DNA of 64,000 nt from Flectobacillus sp. BAB-3569 (GCF_002270355.1 NZ_NJFZ01000004.1:1-64000), one strand, 5' to 3'; shown: positions 34,028 to 43,316, counted from the first letter of the stretch. The notes: generated from the letters alone by a model not told the origin. A program made the numbers and translations.

Positions 34028-34239
34028 ACAGATAAACGACCCATCTTTAGCAAAGACAATAACAAACAGGTTATCAGCGATTTACTAGGATATTTAAAAG
34101 GGTAAAATAAAGATTATGATCTATTTATTTCAAGAAGCAATTCTTGAAGTTGAAGTTTCGAAGATAACAAAATTGTCAGAACTTTAGTGAAGAATGTTTT
34201 AAAATTCCATTGAAAAGCCATTTCTGAGTTTTAGCCAAT

Positions 34240-34272
34240 AAAAAAGGAGGTCAATTGCTTGACCTCCTTTTT
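34240..34272 (-). terminator. Terminator of the M1 peptidase gene
   Basis: AAAAAGGAGGTCAA/TTGACCTCCTTTTT stem with a 4-nt loop, 17 bp beyond the stop. The remaining 34028-34239 shows no gene. Confidence 0.92.
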
Positions 34273-34288
34273 ATGCTAGAAAGAATTA

Positions 34289-36628
34289 TTATTTCTTAGC
34301 ACCTTGTACCGCTCCTGCTGCTTGTTTTTGCTGTTGCATTGGGTTTGGCATAGAAGGACGTTGTCCTTTGAACACTTGGAAACGAGTTGGTTGCTCTGGT
34401 TCACGAGGGAATGCGTTGTCTTCTGTGTTGATATCGGCAATCTCATAGAATGGGTCAAGTACCCATTTTGCTACTTTTTTATCTGTAGGGATTACTTTTT
34501 TCACGTCTTTGTCGTTCAAACGCCAAATTTCTGCTGGAATACGAACTACCTCGTCTGTACCATCTTCGAATACCATTTTGATAATCACTGGCATTGGCAA
34601 ACCTCCTTTGTTTTTCAAGTTAACTACATAGAAGTTTTTGTTGCCGTTTACCAATTGTTTCTCTTCGTCAGAAAGACCTGCTGTTGCTTGCTCAAAACGT
34701 TTTTTATCTGCTTCAGAAGTTGCATAACGGTCATAGCTGTTGTAGAAGTCACGCATATCTGGATTTGCCTCTACTACTGTTTGAGTAATATCTTTTTTGT
34801 TACGGATATTACTCATCGTTTGGCGTTTTGCTTCAGCTTCTGTTTTTGCTTTCGCATTCTTTTGTTCAGGAGATTGGTTGTCTATACCAAACCATTCAAC
34901 TGTTTCGATAGATTGGTCTACTGGCTCAACACCGTAGAACCATCCACGCCAGAACCAGTCCAAGTCAACACCTGAAGCATCTTCCATGGTACGGAAGAAA
35001 TCAGCAGGATATGGTTGTTTGAAAGCCCAACGACGAGCGTATTCTTTGAATGCCGCATCGAACAATTCACGACCCATAACCGTTTCGCGCAAGATATTCA
35101 AAGCTGTTGCAGGTTTTGCATAAGCATTTGGACCAAATGCCATGATATTATCAGAACCACTCATGATAGGTACTTGTTGAGTAGGGTCGGTTTTCATGTA
35201 AGGTACAATATACTGAGGCTCGCCACGACGAGAAGGGAAATCTCTATCCCACTCTTGCTCAGCCAAATACTGACAGAAAGTGTTCAAACCTTCGTCCATC
35301 CAAGACCACTGACGTTCGTCAGAGTTGATAATCATTGGGAAGAAGTTGTGACCTACTTCGTGAATAATTACACCAATCATACCAGCCTTTGTAGCTTCAG
35401 AATAAGTACCATCTGGCTCAGGACGACCACCGTTGAACGAAATCATTGGATATTCCATACCGCCACCCGAAGTAGCATGACAAGAATACGCTACAGGATA
35501 AGGATACGCCACCGAATGTTTCGAGTACGAACGCAATGTATGTGCTACTACCATTGTTGAGTATTGTCCCCAAAGTGGATTACCTTCTTTTGGATACAAG
35601 GACATAGCCCAAACTTTTTTACCTTCTACGTCTACTTGCATAGCATCCCAGATAAATTTACGTGAACTAGCAAAAGCAAAGTCACGAACGTTATCAGCCT
35701 TGTAAACCCATGTTTTCTTACCAGTTGGTTTACCCTTTTCAGCAGCTTCTGCCTCCTCTTGAGAAACGATTAATACTGGACGAGTAGCAGTTTTTGCTTT
35801 CTCCATACGCTTCAATTGTTCAGCTGACAATACTTGAGTTGGGTTTTGCAGTTCACCAGAAGCACCAACCACATGGTCGTTTGGCGCGGTAATGGCTACT
35901 TTGTAGTTACCAAAGTTCAAGGTAAATTCTCCTTGACCTAAGAATTGCTTGTGTTGCCAACCATATACGTCATTGTACACAGCCATACGAGGGAACCAGT
36001 GAGCAATGAAATAGTTACAGTTACCATCTTTTGCAAAATATTCATAACCCGAACGACCATAGTACTCAGTAATCAAGTAGTTCCAGTCGATTGAGAAAGA
36101 AACACTTGCACCTGATTTTAATGGGGTAGGCAAATCAATACGCATCATCGTGTTGTTGATGGTATAAGGTAAATTACCCCCTTTAGCATCACGCACTGAT
36201 GTAATGTTATAACCGTACTTTTTAGGATCAGTCAAATTTTTGAATTGAGCTGTACTAGCTTGCGGACCCAAGCCACCCGTTTTGGTAGTATTACCGATGG
36301 CATCTTCCTTAAAAAGGTTTTGATCTAATTGCAACCAAAGGTAACGAAGCTCGTCAGGAGAGTTATTGAAATACGTGATAGTTTCAGAACCAGTGATTTT
36401 ACGTTGAATATCGTCTAGTTCTACTTTGATGTCATAATCAGCACGTTGTTGGAAATAGTCCTTGCCAGGCGCACCCGATGCAGTACGATACGAGTTTGGC
36501 GTAGGCAAGTCGGTGCCTAGTTGTTCAAAACGCTTGTTGCCGTTATAAGGGCTGGCTGTTTGCTGTGCCAAAGCCCCTAAATTAGAGAAAGCAACCAAGC
36601 CAGAAAAAATCAACAGTATTTTTTTCAT
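34289..36628 (-). CDS. Exported M1-family aminopeptidase-like metalloprotease
   Basis: Protein of 779 residues with a signal peptide (MKKILLIFSGLVAFSNLGALAQ). The gluzincin core HEVGHN is near residue 422, followed by the third zinc ligand in WMDEGLNTF, with the substrate motif SGGGMEYP ahead of it. The N-terminal beta domain begins ADYDIKVELDDIQRKITGSETITYFNNSPDEL, typical of M1. The C-terminus is Gln-rich and low in complexity. It removes amino-terminal residues from peptides in the periplasm. Its terminator follows closely and it is monocistronic. Confidence 0.93.
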   Translation of the reverse strand: MKKILLIFSGLVAFSNLGALAQQTASPYNGNKRFEQLGTDLPTPNSYRTASGAPGKDYFQQRADYDIKVELDDIQRKITGSETITYFNNSPDELRYLWLQLDQNLFKEDAIGNTTKTGGLGPQASTAQFKNLTDPKKYGYNITSVRDAKGGNLPYTINNTMMRIDLPTPLKSGASVSFSIDWNYLITEYYGRSGYEYFAKDGNCNYFIAHWFPRMAVYNDVYGWQHKQFLGQGEFTLNFGNYKVAITAPNDHVVGASGELQNPTQVLSAEQLKRMEKAKTATRPVLIVSQEEAEAAEKGKPTGKKTWVYKADNVRDFAFASSRKFIWDAMQVDVEGKKVWAMSLYPKEGNPLWGQYSTMVVAHTLRSYSKHSVAYPYPVAYSCHATSGGGMEYPMISFNGGRPEPDGTYSEATKAGMIGVIIHEVGHNFFPMIINSDERQWSWMDEGLNTFCQYLAEQEWDRDFPSRRGEPQYIVPYMKTDPTQQVPIMSGSDNIMAFGPNAYAKPATALNILRETVMGRELFDAAFKEYARRWAFKQPYPADFFRTMEDASGVDLDWFWRGWFYGVEPVDQSIETVEWFGIDNQSPEQKNAKAKTEAEAKRQTMSNIRNKKDITQTVVEANPDMRDFYNSYDRYATSEADKKRFEQATAGLSDEEKQLVNGNKNFYVVNLKNKGGLPMPVIIKMVFEDGTDEVVRIPAEIWRLNDKDVKKVIPTDKKVAKWVLDPFYEIADINTEDNAFPREPEQPTRFQVFKGQRPSMPNPMQQQKQAAGAVQGAKK

Positions 36629-36796
36629 GGTCGATTTGTTGGTGAAAAATGTTTTTGACGAAATTAAGAAAAAAACAGTTTTAAGCAGTTGGTTTTTGTA
36701 TGCTATTTGGCAGGTAAAGTAAGGAGTTGAGCGAATTGAGTAGATTTTACAACTGTCTAGTAACCTTTTTTACAAATATTATTCTTTTATACAAAA

Positions 36797-36836
36797 CAAA
36801 AAAGCCCAATACAACCAGTGTATTGGGCTAAAAAGT
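36797..36836 (-). terminator. Terminator of the GMC oxidoreductase gene
   Basis: AGCCCAATACA/TGTATTGGGCT stem with a 5-nt loop and T6 on the minus strand, just past the stop. Confidence 0.92.
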
Positions 36837-36850
36837 GTTTTTGGATAAGC

Positions 36851-38563
36851 TTATAAATTACCCATTCTCATTTGCTTCACGGCGTAGTCGGCTGCACGAG
36901 CAGTCATGGCCATATAGGTCAATGATGGGTTTTGTGTTGAGGTGGATGTCATCGATGCTCCATCGGTGACAAATACGTTTTTACAAGCGTGCATTTGATT
37001 CCACTTGTTGAGAATCGATGTTTTAGGGTCTTTACCCATGCGAGCGCCACCCATTTCGTGAATATCCAAACCAGCAGCTTGTTTTGAATCGTAGGTCTTG
37101 ATATTTTTAAAACCTGCTTTCTCAAACATATCTGTCATTTGTTGCAAGTAATCTTTGACCATCTTTTCGTCATTATCATCATAACCTACAGCAATACGCA
37201 ATTGCGGAATGCCATAAGGGTCTTTCAAAGCTTTGTCGAGAGCTACATAGTTGGATTCTTTCGGGATAGTCTCGCCCATCATGTGCGAACCTACGCTCCA
37301 GCCTCCACGGGTTACCTTTCCTAGATTTGCTTTCAAATCTTCTCCGATACCTTCGCTACTGTTATACTCGATACGACGACCATCAAACCCTGCGGCATAT
37401 CCACGTAAGAAGTCTGTTTCTTGCTTATACACATTACGGAAACGAGGAATATAACCACTGTTCGGGCGGCGACCATCGGTTGTTGAATCCAATAACCCAT
37501 CATACTCGCCTGACACACGTGCACGGTAGTTGTGGAAAGCCACGTATTTACCCAATACTCCACTGTCGTTACCCAAACCATTTTGGAAACGATTTGAAGT
37601 AGAATTCAACAAGATCAAGTTGGTATTCAAAGCCGCTGCGTTGACAAAAATGATTTTTGCATAAAACTCAATCATTTCTTTGGTATTGGCATCAATTACT
37701 CTTACACCTGTTGCTTTCCCTTTTTTCTCGTCATAAATAATCGAGTGAACTACCGAATCAGGGCGAAGTGTCATTTTCCCTGTTTTCATTGCCCAAGGAA
37801 TTGTTGAGGCGTTACTACTAAAATATCCTCCAAATGGACAACCTCTTTCACAAATCGTACGATGCTGACACTGCGCACGACCTTGTTGTAAGTGAATTGG
37901 TTGTGCTTTGGTAATATGCGCCGCACGACCGATAATGATATGACGGTCTTTGTAATTTTTGGAAACTTGTTCCTTGAAATACTTTTCAACACAATTCAAA
38001 TCGTGAGGGGGCAAAAACTCACCGTCTGGAAGTGTATCCAAACCATCTTTGTTACCTGAAATACCTGCGAACTTCTCTACATAACTATACCAAGGAGCCA
38101 AGTCATTGTAACGAATAGGCCAATCTACCGCAAAGCCATCGCGTGCTGGTCCTTCAAAGTCAAAATTACTCCAGCGTTGCGTTTGACGTGCCCATAACAA
38201 AGATTTTCCACCTACTTGATAGCCTCTAATCCAATCAAAAGGCTTTTCTTGTACGTAAGGATGTTCTTTATCTTTGGCAAAAAACTGCGTTGTACCTTCG
38301 TAAAAAGCATAACATTTACTTACAATAGGATTTTCTTGTTTGACCTCATAAGGTAATTGCCCTCTGTGTTCGAATTCCCAAGGCTGTAACATCGTGGTCG
38401 GATAATCTACTACATGACGCACATCACGCCCACGTTCGAGCACCAAGGTACGTAAGCCTTTTCCTGTAAGTTCTTTGGCTGCCCAGCCACCGCTAATACC
38501 TGAGCCAATCACAATGGCATCATAGGTTCTATTTTTTGTGCTATCTATATTAAAATTACTCAT
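36851..38563 (-). CDS. GMC-family FAD oxidoreductase
   Basis: Protein of 570 residues with the FAD Rossmann motif AIVIGSGISGGWAAKEL, the GMC region GGKSLLWARQTQRW, a Cys-rich segment (CQHRTICERGCPFGGYF) and the C-terminal NVFVTDGASMTSTSTQNPSLTYMA. The start is MSNFNIDST, 21 codons into the longest frame. Members of this group oxidise sugars or sugar-like alcohols and pair with a small gluconate-2-dehydrogenase-subunit-3-like protein, present 132 bp upstream. It lacks a signal peptide itself and may be exported by its Tat-carrying partner (inference). Confidence 0.92.
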   Translation of the reverse strand: MSNFNIDSTKNRTYDAIVIGSGISGGWAAKELTGKGLRTLVLERGRDVRHVVDYPTTMLQPWEFEHRGQLPYEVKQENPIVSKCYAFYEGTTQFFAKDKEHPYVQEKPFDWIRGYQVGGKSLLWARQTQRWSNFDFEGPARDGFAVDWPIRYNDLAPWYSYVEKFAGISGNKDGLDTLPDGEFLPPHDLNCVEKYFKEQVSKNYKDRHIIIGRAAHITKAQPIHLQQGRAQCQHRTICERGCPFGGYFSSNASTIPWAMKTGKMTLRPDSVVHSIIYDEKKGKATGVRVIDANTKEMIEFYAKIIFVNAAALNTNLILLNSTSNRFQNGLGNDSGVLGKYVAFHNYRARVSGEYDGLLDSTTDGRRPNSGYIPRFRNVYKQETDFLRGYAAGFDGRRIEYNSSEGIGEDLKANLGKVTRGGWSVGSHMMGETIPKESNYVALDKALKDPYGIPQLRIAVGYDDNDEKMVKDYLQQMTDMFEKAGFKNIKTYDSKQAAGLDIHEMGGARMGKDPKTSILNKWNQMHACKNVFVTDGASMTSTSTQNPSLTYMAMTARAADYAVKQMRMGNL

Positions 38564-38647
38564 GAAATCAATGATTATTTGAAGAGCTGTCGAAGTTCGG
38601 TTTACAGCGTTGTTGCTAAAAAGCACTACTGATTAAATCATCGAGAC

Positions 38648-38685
38648 ATTTTTGCCGAACGCCCATAGCTCACTACCGAAAGCCT
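38648..38685. repeat. Dispersed intergenic repeat, partial copy
   Basis: A TTTTTGCCGAACGCCCATAG-type segment continuing into CTACCGAAAGCC. It matches the right part of the family also seen at 40071-40145, 41881-41985 and 53030-53265. Confidence 0.6.
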
Positions 38686-38695
38686 TTTACTTATT

Positions 38696-39205
38696 TTACT
38701 TCACTTTTATACATCCGTGGTATCTGCCTGGCACCATTTCATAATGCGTAATATTGGTCATTACGTATTCAGAATTGAGGTATCCACGTACTGTTAAACC
38801 TTTAAGCAAGCCATAAAAATCTTTGGTTTCGGCTCCACTTTCAAAGCTTTTCAACAATTCGATGCGCTGTGGTGTATCAAGCTGAGTAAATGGTTTGCTG
38901 TATTTTTGCTGAGCAACAGAGTCTATCTGGCCAATACCTTTGGCAAAAGCTGACTGTACTTCCTTAGAGTAACAATCGGCTACCATTTTTTGAACAAAAG
39001 TGTCCAATCCAAGGTCTTTTGCTCCAGGTGTGTTTGTCTTGGGAATAATGGTCTCAACAGCTTCGCTTAGTACACTCGCCAAATTAGGACGCAACCAATT
39101 TTTTGCGGTTATTGAGTTGGTCGACCAAGCATTTGCCCACTCGGGTAAAGCTACCGCTACTCCAATGAGCATCGCCATACTTTTTAAGGCATTACGTCTT
39201 TCCAT
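38696..39205 (-). CDS. Gluconate 2-dehydrogenase subunit 3-like protein
   Basis: Protein of 169 residues with a twin-arginine-type N-terminus (MERRNALKSMAMLIGVAVAL). The family core AVETIIPKTNTPGAKDLGLDTFVQKMV is followed by the C-terminal TNITHYEMVPGRYHGCIKV. It is the small partner of the GMC oxidoreductase, probably helping maturation or Tat export in complex with the flavoprotein. Same strand, 132 bp ahead of it. Confidence 0.9.
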   Translation of the reverse strand: MERRNALKSMAMLIGVAVALPEWANAWSTNSITAKNWLRPNLASVLSEAVETIIPKTNTPGAKDLGLDTFVQKMVADCYSKEVQSAFAKGIGQIDSVAQQKYSKPFTQLDTPQRIELLKSFESGAETKDFYGLLKGLTVRGYLNSEYVMTNITHYEMVPGRYHGCIKVK

Positions 39206-39552
39206 AAGTTTGTTTTTTAGTAGTAAGAAAATGGGATTATTTTTAGTCTTTGGGGATATTTCTTATCTTTATTATAACTTATAAAATCATCCTGAATAAT
39301 CACTCGTTAAACCCTTAAATGCAAGGACTAATACTTTTTTATCCTAAATCTTTGCAAAAAAATATTAGGACAGATTTTTATGAGCAATAACTCCCAATAT
39401 ACACATATTTTCATAAATGCTTATCCTTATTAACAAGGTTGCTGAAGCGGAAAATATAACATTTTTAAGAAAAAATTTACTTAAACAAAATATACAAACA
39501 GCGAGTTTAGCCTTCATTCAAGAGATTGTTTCATTATATCCTATTGTATTTT
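39206..39552. other. Intergenic region without a recognised feature
   Basis: The region is AT-rich and lies between the divergent gluconate-dehydrogenase-type gene (-) and the CxC-motif gene (+). It must contain both promoters. I see no clear TAnnTTTG element, no CRP-like box and no strong hairpin. Confidence 0.5.
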
Positions 39553-40041
39553 ATGGCACATGCAAATCCAGAACTCATCCAAGCCTTGCGTCGTACTGCC
39601 CAAAAATTGGCTATCGGAAATCCATACCAATGGGGGCACATGGGAAGTTGTAACTGTGGCAACTTAGCGCAAGAATTAACCCAACTCACCAAAGCACAAA
39701 TTCATGAATTTGCCATGCAAGGTCGTGGCGATTGGCGCGAGCAAGTAGAAGAGTTTTGCCCAACGAGTGGGCTTCCGATGGATTTACTTATTTCGGATAT
39801 GCTCAATCATGGTCTAACAACTTCCGACTTACAGAACTTAGAACGTTTGAGTGATAAAAAAGTTTTAGCTAGAATTCCATTAGAGCGTCGTGACAAAATG
39901 CGCCACAACTACCGTGACGATGTAGTTCTTTATCTTAACGAATGGGCGAATCAATTAGAAGAAGAATTGTTACCTAATATTAAGTTAGACTTGTCGTTCA
40001 TGAACGAAGAAAAAGTTGAAGCAAATTTGGTGACCATTTAA
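39553..40041 (+). CDS. Conserved-looking cytoplasmic protein with C-x-C motif, unknown function
   Basis: Protein of 162 residues starting MAHANPELIQALRRTAQKLA. It has no signal peptide or membrane segment. Visible features are GSCNCGNLAQELT (C-x-C) near residue 33-42, a further Cys in EEFCPTSGLP, and a helical, charged C-terminal half. The ATG at 39553 is preferred over one nine codons earlier, which would add a hydrophobic MFHYILLYF stretch. I do not recognise the family. It stands alone on the plus strand and is followed by a repeat and a terminator. Confidence 0.8.
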   Translation: MAHANPELIQALRRTAQKLAIGNPYQWGHMGSCNCGNLAQELTQLTKAQIHEFAMQGRGDWREQVEEFCPTSGLPMDLLISDMLNHGLTTSDLQNLERLSDKKVLARIPLERRDKMRHNYRDDVVLYLNEWANQLEEELLPNIKLDLSFMNEEKVEANLVTI

Positions 40042-40070
40042 GTATCAATATGCTTTAGTCAATAAGCCGT

Positions 40071-40145
40071 AGGCATTAGGCAAAAAACTTCTACAGATTC
40101 ATGGGAAATACTTTTGCCAAATGCCCATAGCTGACAGCCGAATAC
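40071..40145. repeat. Dispersed intergenic repeat copy
   Basis: Begins AGGCATTAGGCAAAAAAC and ends in TTTTGCCAAATGCCCATAG followed by CTGACAGCCGAA. Related to the copies at 38.65, 41.9 and 53.1 kb and, by its AGGCA words, to the array at the window start. Confidence 0.6.
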
Positions 40146-40240
40146 CAAGAGCGTTTTAAAGCTTTTTTATAATCAACTTGAATGTTAACAAAGGACTAAT
40201 CAACCAATTTTGTAAGCAAGCTTCTTACGTCTGAGTACTT

Positions 40241-40280
40241 AAATGCCGAAGATGATATCAAACCACCTTCGGCATTTTTT
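40241..40280 (+). terminator. Intrinsic terminator
   Basis: AAATGCCGAAGG-type stem: AAATGCCGAAG pairs with CTTCGGCATTT, followed by T6. It lies 200 bp after the CxC-motif gene and before the sulfur promoter, which it isolates. Confidence 0.85.
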
Positions 40281-40350
40281 ATTTTGTCTACTTCACAGAG
40301 GAAGGTAATTCTATTCATTTCCAGATTTGGGCTATAGAAAATTTGTGCTA

Positions 40351-40395
40351 TGTGATAAAAGTTACATTTAATGCCCTGTCATTAAAATAACTTTG
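40351..40395 (+). promoter_or_regulatory. Promoter with CRP-like box of the YeeE/YedE pair
   Basis: A perfect box TGTGA-TAAAAG-TTACA (40351-40366) is centred 33.5 nt upstream of the TTTG of TAACTTTG (40388-40395), a perfect TAnnTTTG. This leaves a leader of about 245 nt before the ATG at 40645, in which I see no strong structure. Confidence 0.8.
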
Positions 40396-40644
40396 TATCA
40401 TCAAAAAGAAATAATCATACAATGAATGACTACTTATCTTTATTCTTTTTGAAACTAAATATCGCTAACTATTTGTTTAAATGATACTTATGCTTTCTAC
40501 TTCTTCGGATAGACATCTTTTGATTCTCAAGCATTTTTTACCAATAAATTACTCAACGTTATAGAAATCCTATAAATTTTTAAGAAATTAGAAAATAAAA
40601 TACTTAATCTATAGACATTATTTTAAAACAATTTAAACATAATC

Positions 40645-41217
40645 ATGGAACTACTTGAATTCATTAAACAACCGTGGCCTTGGTATGTGGCAGGTCCTTT
40701 AATCGGACTTACAGTCCCTACTTTGTTATTAATCGGAAATAAATCTTTTGGTATATCATCGTCATTACGACATATCTGTGCGGCTTGTATGCCAGCAGAT
40801 ATACCATTTTTCAAATACAATTGGCGCAAAGAAATCTGGAATTTGATTTTTGTCTTTGGCGTTTTAATTGGTGGATTTATTGCTACTAATTTCTTAGCGA
40901 ATCCTAATGCCATTGTTATTAATCCTCAAACTATCAAAGATTTAAGCACCTTAGGAATTAAGGACTTTAATGGCTTGATGCCTTCCGATATTTTTGCGCC
41001 TGAAAATATTTTTAGCTTAAAAGGGTTGATATTCTTTGTCATCGGTGGCTTTATGGTTGGCTTCGGAACCCGTTGGGCGGGAGGCTGTACTTCAGGGCAT
41101 GCCATTATGGGTATCTCTAACTTACAAGTTCCGTCGGTGATTGCTACATGTTGCTTTATGGTTGGCGGTTTTGCTTCAACGCACCTGTTGTTGCCATTGA
41201 TATTTAAGTTATTTTAA
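40645..41217 (+). CDS. YeeE/YedE-family sulfur transporter, N-terminal-type half
   Basis: Membrane protein of 190 residues with about five helices and the family motif [10 protein letters not shown] after FGTRWAG. A second Cys cluster (HICAACMP) lies near residue 46. YeeE/YedE proteins import thiosulfate or related sulfur species through conserved Cys residues. In Bacteroidota they are often split into two half-length proteins, as here. The promoter has a CRP-like box. Partner at 41312. Confidence 0.9.
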   Translation: MELLEFIKQPWPWYVAGPLIGLTVPTLLLIGNKSFGISSSLRHICAACMPADIPFFKYNWRKEIWNLIFVFGVLIGGFIATNFLANPNAIVINPQTIKDLSTLGIKDFNGLMPSDIFAPENIFSLKGLIFFVIGGFMVGFGTRWAGGCTSGHAIMGISNLQVPSVIATCCFMVGGFASTHLLLPLIFKLF

Positions 41218-41260
41218 AAAGGGAACAGGCACAAGGGACAAAGGCACAAAGTGTTCAATA
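41216..41260. repeat. GGCACAAAG-family repeat arm
   Basis: GGGAACAGGCACAAGGGAC followed by AAAGGCACAAAGTGTTC. It is similar to the arms of the inverted repeat at 31088-31171 and to 204-234 (opposite strand). It sits between the two YeeE/YedE genes. Confidence 0.6.
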
Positions 41261-41311
41261 GAGCACACAACTCTCACTTTTCTCGCACATATTTTTCATA
41301 GAAATATTATC

Positions 41312-41809
41312 ATGAAATCGACATTTGAAACTCCAATAGTAGAAAAAGAAGAATTCGTTTGCGAAGCGCCAAACGATATGAAAACTTCAGAAAGCAGTTT
41401 ATCCAATCTCAAATACCTCATCGTAGGAATTATGTTTGGTATCGTTTTCGTAAAAGCAGAAATTATTTCTTGGTTCAGAATTCAGGAAATGTTCCGTTTG
41501 CAAAGCTTCCACATGTATGGCGTTATTGGTAGCGCTGTGGTGGTAGGCATGATTTCGGTATTTCTCATCAAAAAATTCAATATCAAAACGCTATCAGGGG
41601 AAACGGTAGAGTTTCATCCCAAAAAATTCCAACAAGGACAAATCTACGGTGGTTTACTTTTTGGATTGGGCTGGGCTATTACAGGAGCATGTCCCGGACC
41701 ATTATTCGCTCAAATTGGTAGCGGTTTTGTAGCGGTCATTGTTACACTTTTGAGTGCTATTGCAGGTACTTGGACGTATGGGTATTTCAAAGAAAAGTTA
41801 CCAAACTAA
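41312..41809 (+). CDS. YeeE/YedE-family sulfur transporter, second half
   Basis: Membrane protein of 165 residues. A hydrophilic N-terminal 30 residues (with Cys in EEFVCEAPN) is followed by four helices and the signature GWAITGACPGPLFAQIG, whose Cys is the conserved transport residue. With the 40645 product it makes a complete YeeE/YedE unit. The 94-bp gap contains a dispersed repeat but no terminator, so cotranscription is likely. Confidence 0.9.
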   Translation: MKSTFETPIVEKEEFVCEAPNDMKTSESSLSNLKYLIVGIMFGIVFVKAEIISWFRIQEMFRLQSFHMYGVIGSAVVVGMISVFLIKKFNIKTLSGETVEFHPKKFQQGQIYGGLLFGLGWAITGACPGPLFAQIGSGFVAVIVTLLSAIAGTWTYGYFKEKLPN

Positions 41810-41847
41810 AGGCGACAAGGCTAAATATTAAAGCATTATCAGTCAAG

Positions 41848-41874
41848 AAAAAGCACCTCACAAGGGTGCTTTTT
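41848..41874 (+). terminator. Terminator of the YeeE/YedE operon
   Basis: AAAAAGCACC/GGGTGCTTTTT stem with a short loop and T5. Confidence 0.9.
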
Positions 41875-41880
41875 GCATTT

Positions 41881-41985
41881 AAGTTATGTGTTTAGGCACA
41901 AGGCAAAGAGTGTTAAAATATTTTTTAGTAACGATGGATATATTTTTTGCCGATTGCCGAGAGCTGAAAGCCGTAAGCTCAAAAA
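41881..41985. repeat. Dispersed intergenic repeat copy
   Basis: Word order: AGGCACAAGGCAAAGAGTG, TTAAAAT, TAGTAACGATGGATAT, TTTTTTGCCGATTGCCGAG, GCTGAAAGCCGTAAGC. It aligns along its length with the two inverted copies at 53030-53265. Confidence 0.75.
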
Positions 41986-42024
41986 TTAAATTTTATTTTG
42001 CCCACTAACTTAACATTCTTACTA

Positions 42025-42068
42025 TGTAACAAATATCACAGAACCTCTTAGATTATTTATAGAATTTG
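42025..42068 (+). promoter_or_regulatory. Promoter with CRP-like box of the SQR gene
   Basis: TGTAA-CAAATA-TCACA (42025-42040) is the box in inverse orientation. Its centre is 32.5 nt upstream of the TTTG in TAGAATTTG (42060-42068), one base off the spacing at the other four promoters. The ATG follows 24 nt later. Confidence 0.72.
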
Positions 42069-42091
42069 CAGAAAAAACCAAATTCTGAGCC

Positions 42092-43296
42092 ATGAACAAT
42101 CAATTCGAAGTTCTTATAGTCGGTGGCGGCAACGCAGGTTTGTCTGTTGCGGCACAATTGTTACAAAACAAATCTGGATTATCTATTGGTATCGTTGAGC
42201 CATCAGACAAACATTATTATCAACCAGCTTGGACCTTGGTAGGTGCTGGCGAGTTTGATATTGCCGATACTGAAAAGAACGAGAAAGATTATATTCCAGC
42301 AGGAAGTACGTGGATTAAAGATGCTGTAGCAACCTTTGAGCCAGAGCAAAATCAAGTTACTTGTAAAAGCGGAGCAAAATATACCTACAAGATTTTGATT
42401 GTAGCACCGGGCATTCAGATTGACTGGCAAAAAATTAAAGGTTTATCCGACACATTAGGCAAAAACGAAGTATCCAGCAATTACTCTTTTGATATTGCGC
42501 CTTACACGTGGGAACTTATCAAGAATTTCAATGGAGGCGTTGCTGTTTTTACCAATCCAAGTACTGCCATTAAATGTGGTGGAGCCCCTCACAAAATTAT
42601 GTATTTGGCATGCGATTATTGGCGTAAAAAAGGCATTTTAGACCAATGTGAAGTGCATTATGTGTCTGGCGCTGGTGTTATCTTTGGCGTAAAGGAATAT
42701 GCTCAAACCTTGGAAAAAGTTGTAGCAGACAATCACATACACACACATTTTGGTGCTAATACCGTAGCAATCGACGGAAAAAGCAAAACCGTTGTATATG
42801 AACAAAAAAATGCAGAGGGAGAAATTGTTCAGAAAAGTCTGAACTTCGATATGTGTCATGCGGTGCCTCCACAAAGTGCGCCTGATTTTATCAAAAAAGC
42901 CCTTTAGCCGACCCAAACAATGCTTTAGGATATGTTGAAATCAACAAAAATACGATGCAACATAGTCGCTATTCGAACGTGTTTGCCCTTGGTGACTGTA
43001 CCAATGCACCTTGTAGCAAAACGGGTGCTGCTATTCGTAAGCAAGCTCCTGTGGTTGTCGAAAATGTCTTGAAAGTCTTAGCACAACAAACTCCGACTGC
43101 TGAATATACGGGCTACAGCGCTTGCCCAATCCCAACGAAATATGGCAAACTGATGCTTGCAGAGTTTGATTATAGTAATACTCCCAAAATGACTTTCCCA
43201 TTTGACCAAGCCAAACCACGATGGACGATGTGGTTGCTCAAAAAATATATATTACCGTGGTTGTATTGGAATAGAATTTTGACAGGAAAAGCTTAA
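42092..43296 (+). pseudogene. sqr: Sulfide:quinone oxidoreductase (SQRDL/type II-like), frameshifted
   Basis: Flavoprotein oxidising sulfide and passing electrons to quinone. Seen: the FAD loop VGGGNAG at residues 10-16, YYQPAWTLVGAG, the first catalytic Cys in IKCGGAPHK (C162), VFALGDCTNAPCSKT, and the second catalytic Cys in YSACPIPTKYGK. The frame stops at TAG 42905-42907, just after an A6 run (42893-42898). Adding one A restores KKSPLADPNNALGYVEINKN and a 401-residue protein of normal length. The two catalytic Cys lie on opposite sides of the break, so an unrepaired gene would be inactive. A regulated promoter and intact flanks argue for a homopolymer undercall, but a real mutation is not excluded. 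Confidence 0.88.
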
Positions 43297-43316
43297 TAAC
43301 CTAACCCCTCATTTTC

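Noticed and set aside
34304-35560. Long plus-strand open frames (223 and 181 codons) opposite the M1 peptidase
   Set aside because: They are antisense shadows rich in Cys, Phe, Trp and His, with no domain, while the minus strand encodes a complete peptidase.
42092-42907. A naturally short SQR-like protein
   Set aside because: The missing catalytic Cys region and conserved C-terminus are encoded directly downstream in the next frame with no gap, so a frame break is the better reading.
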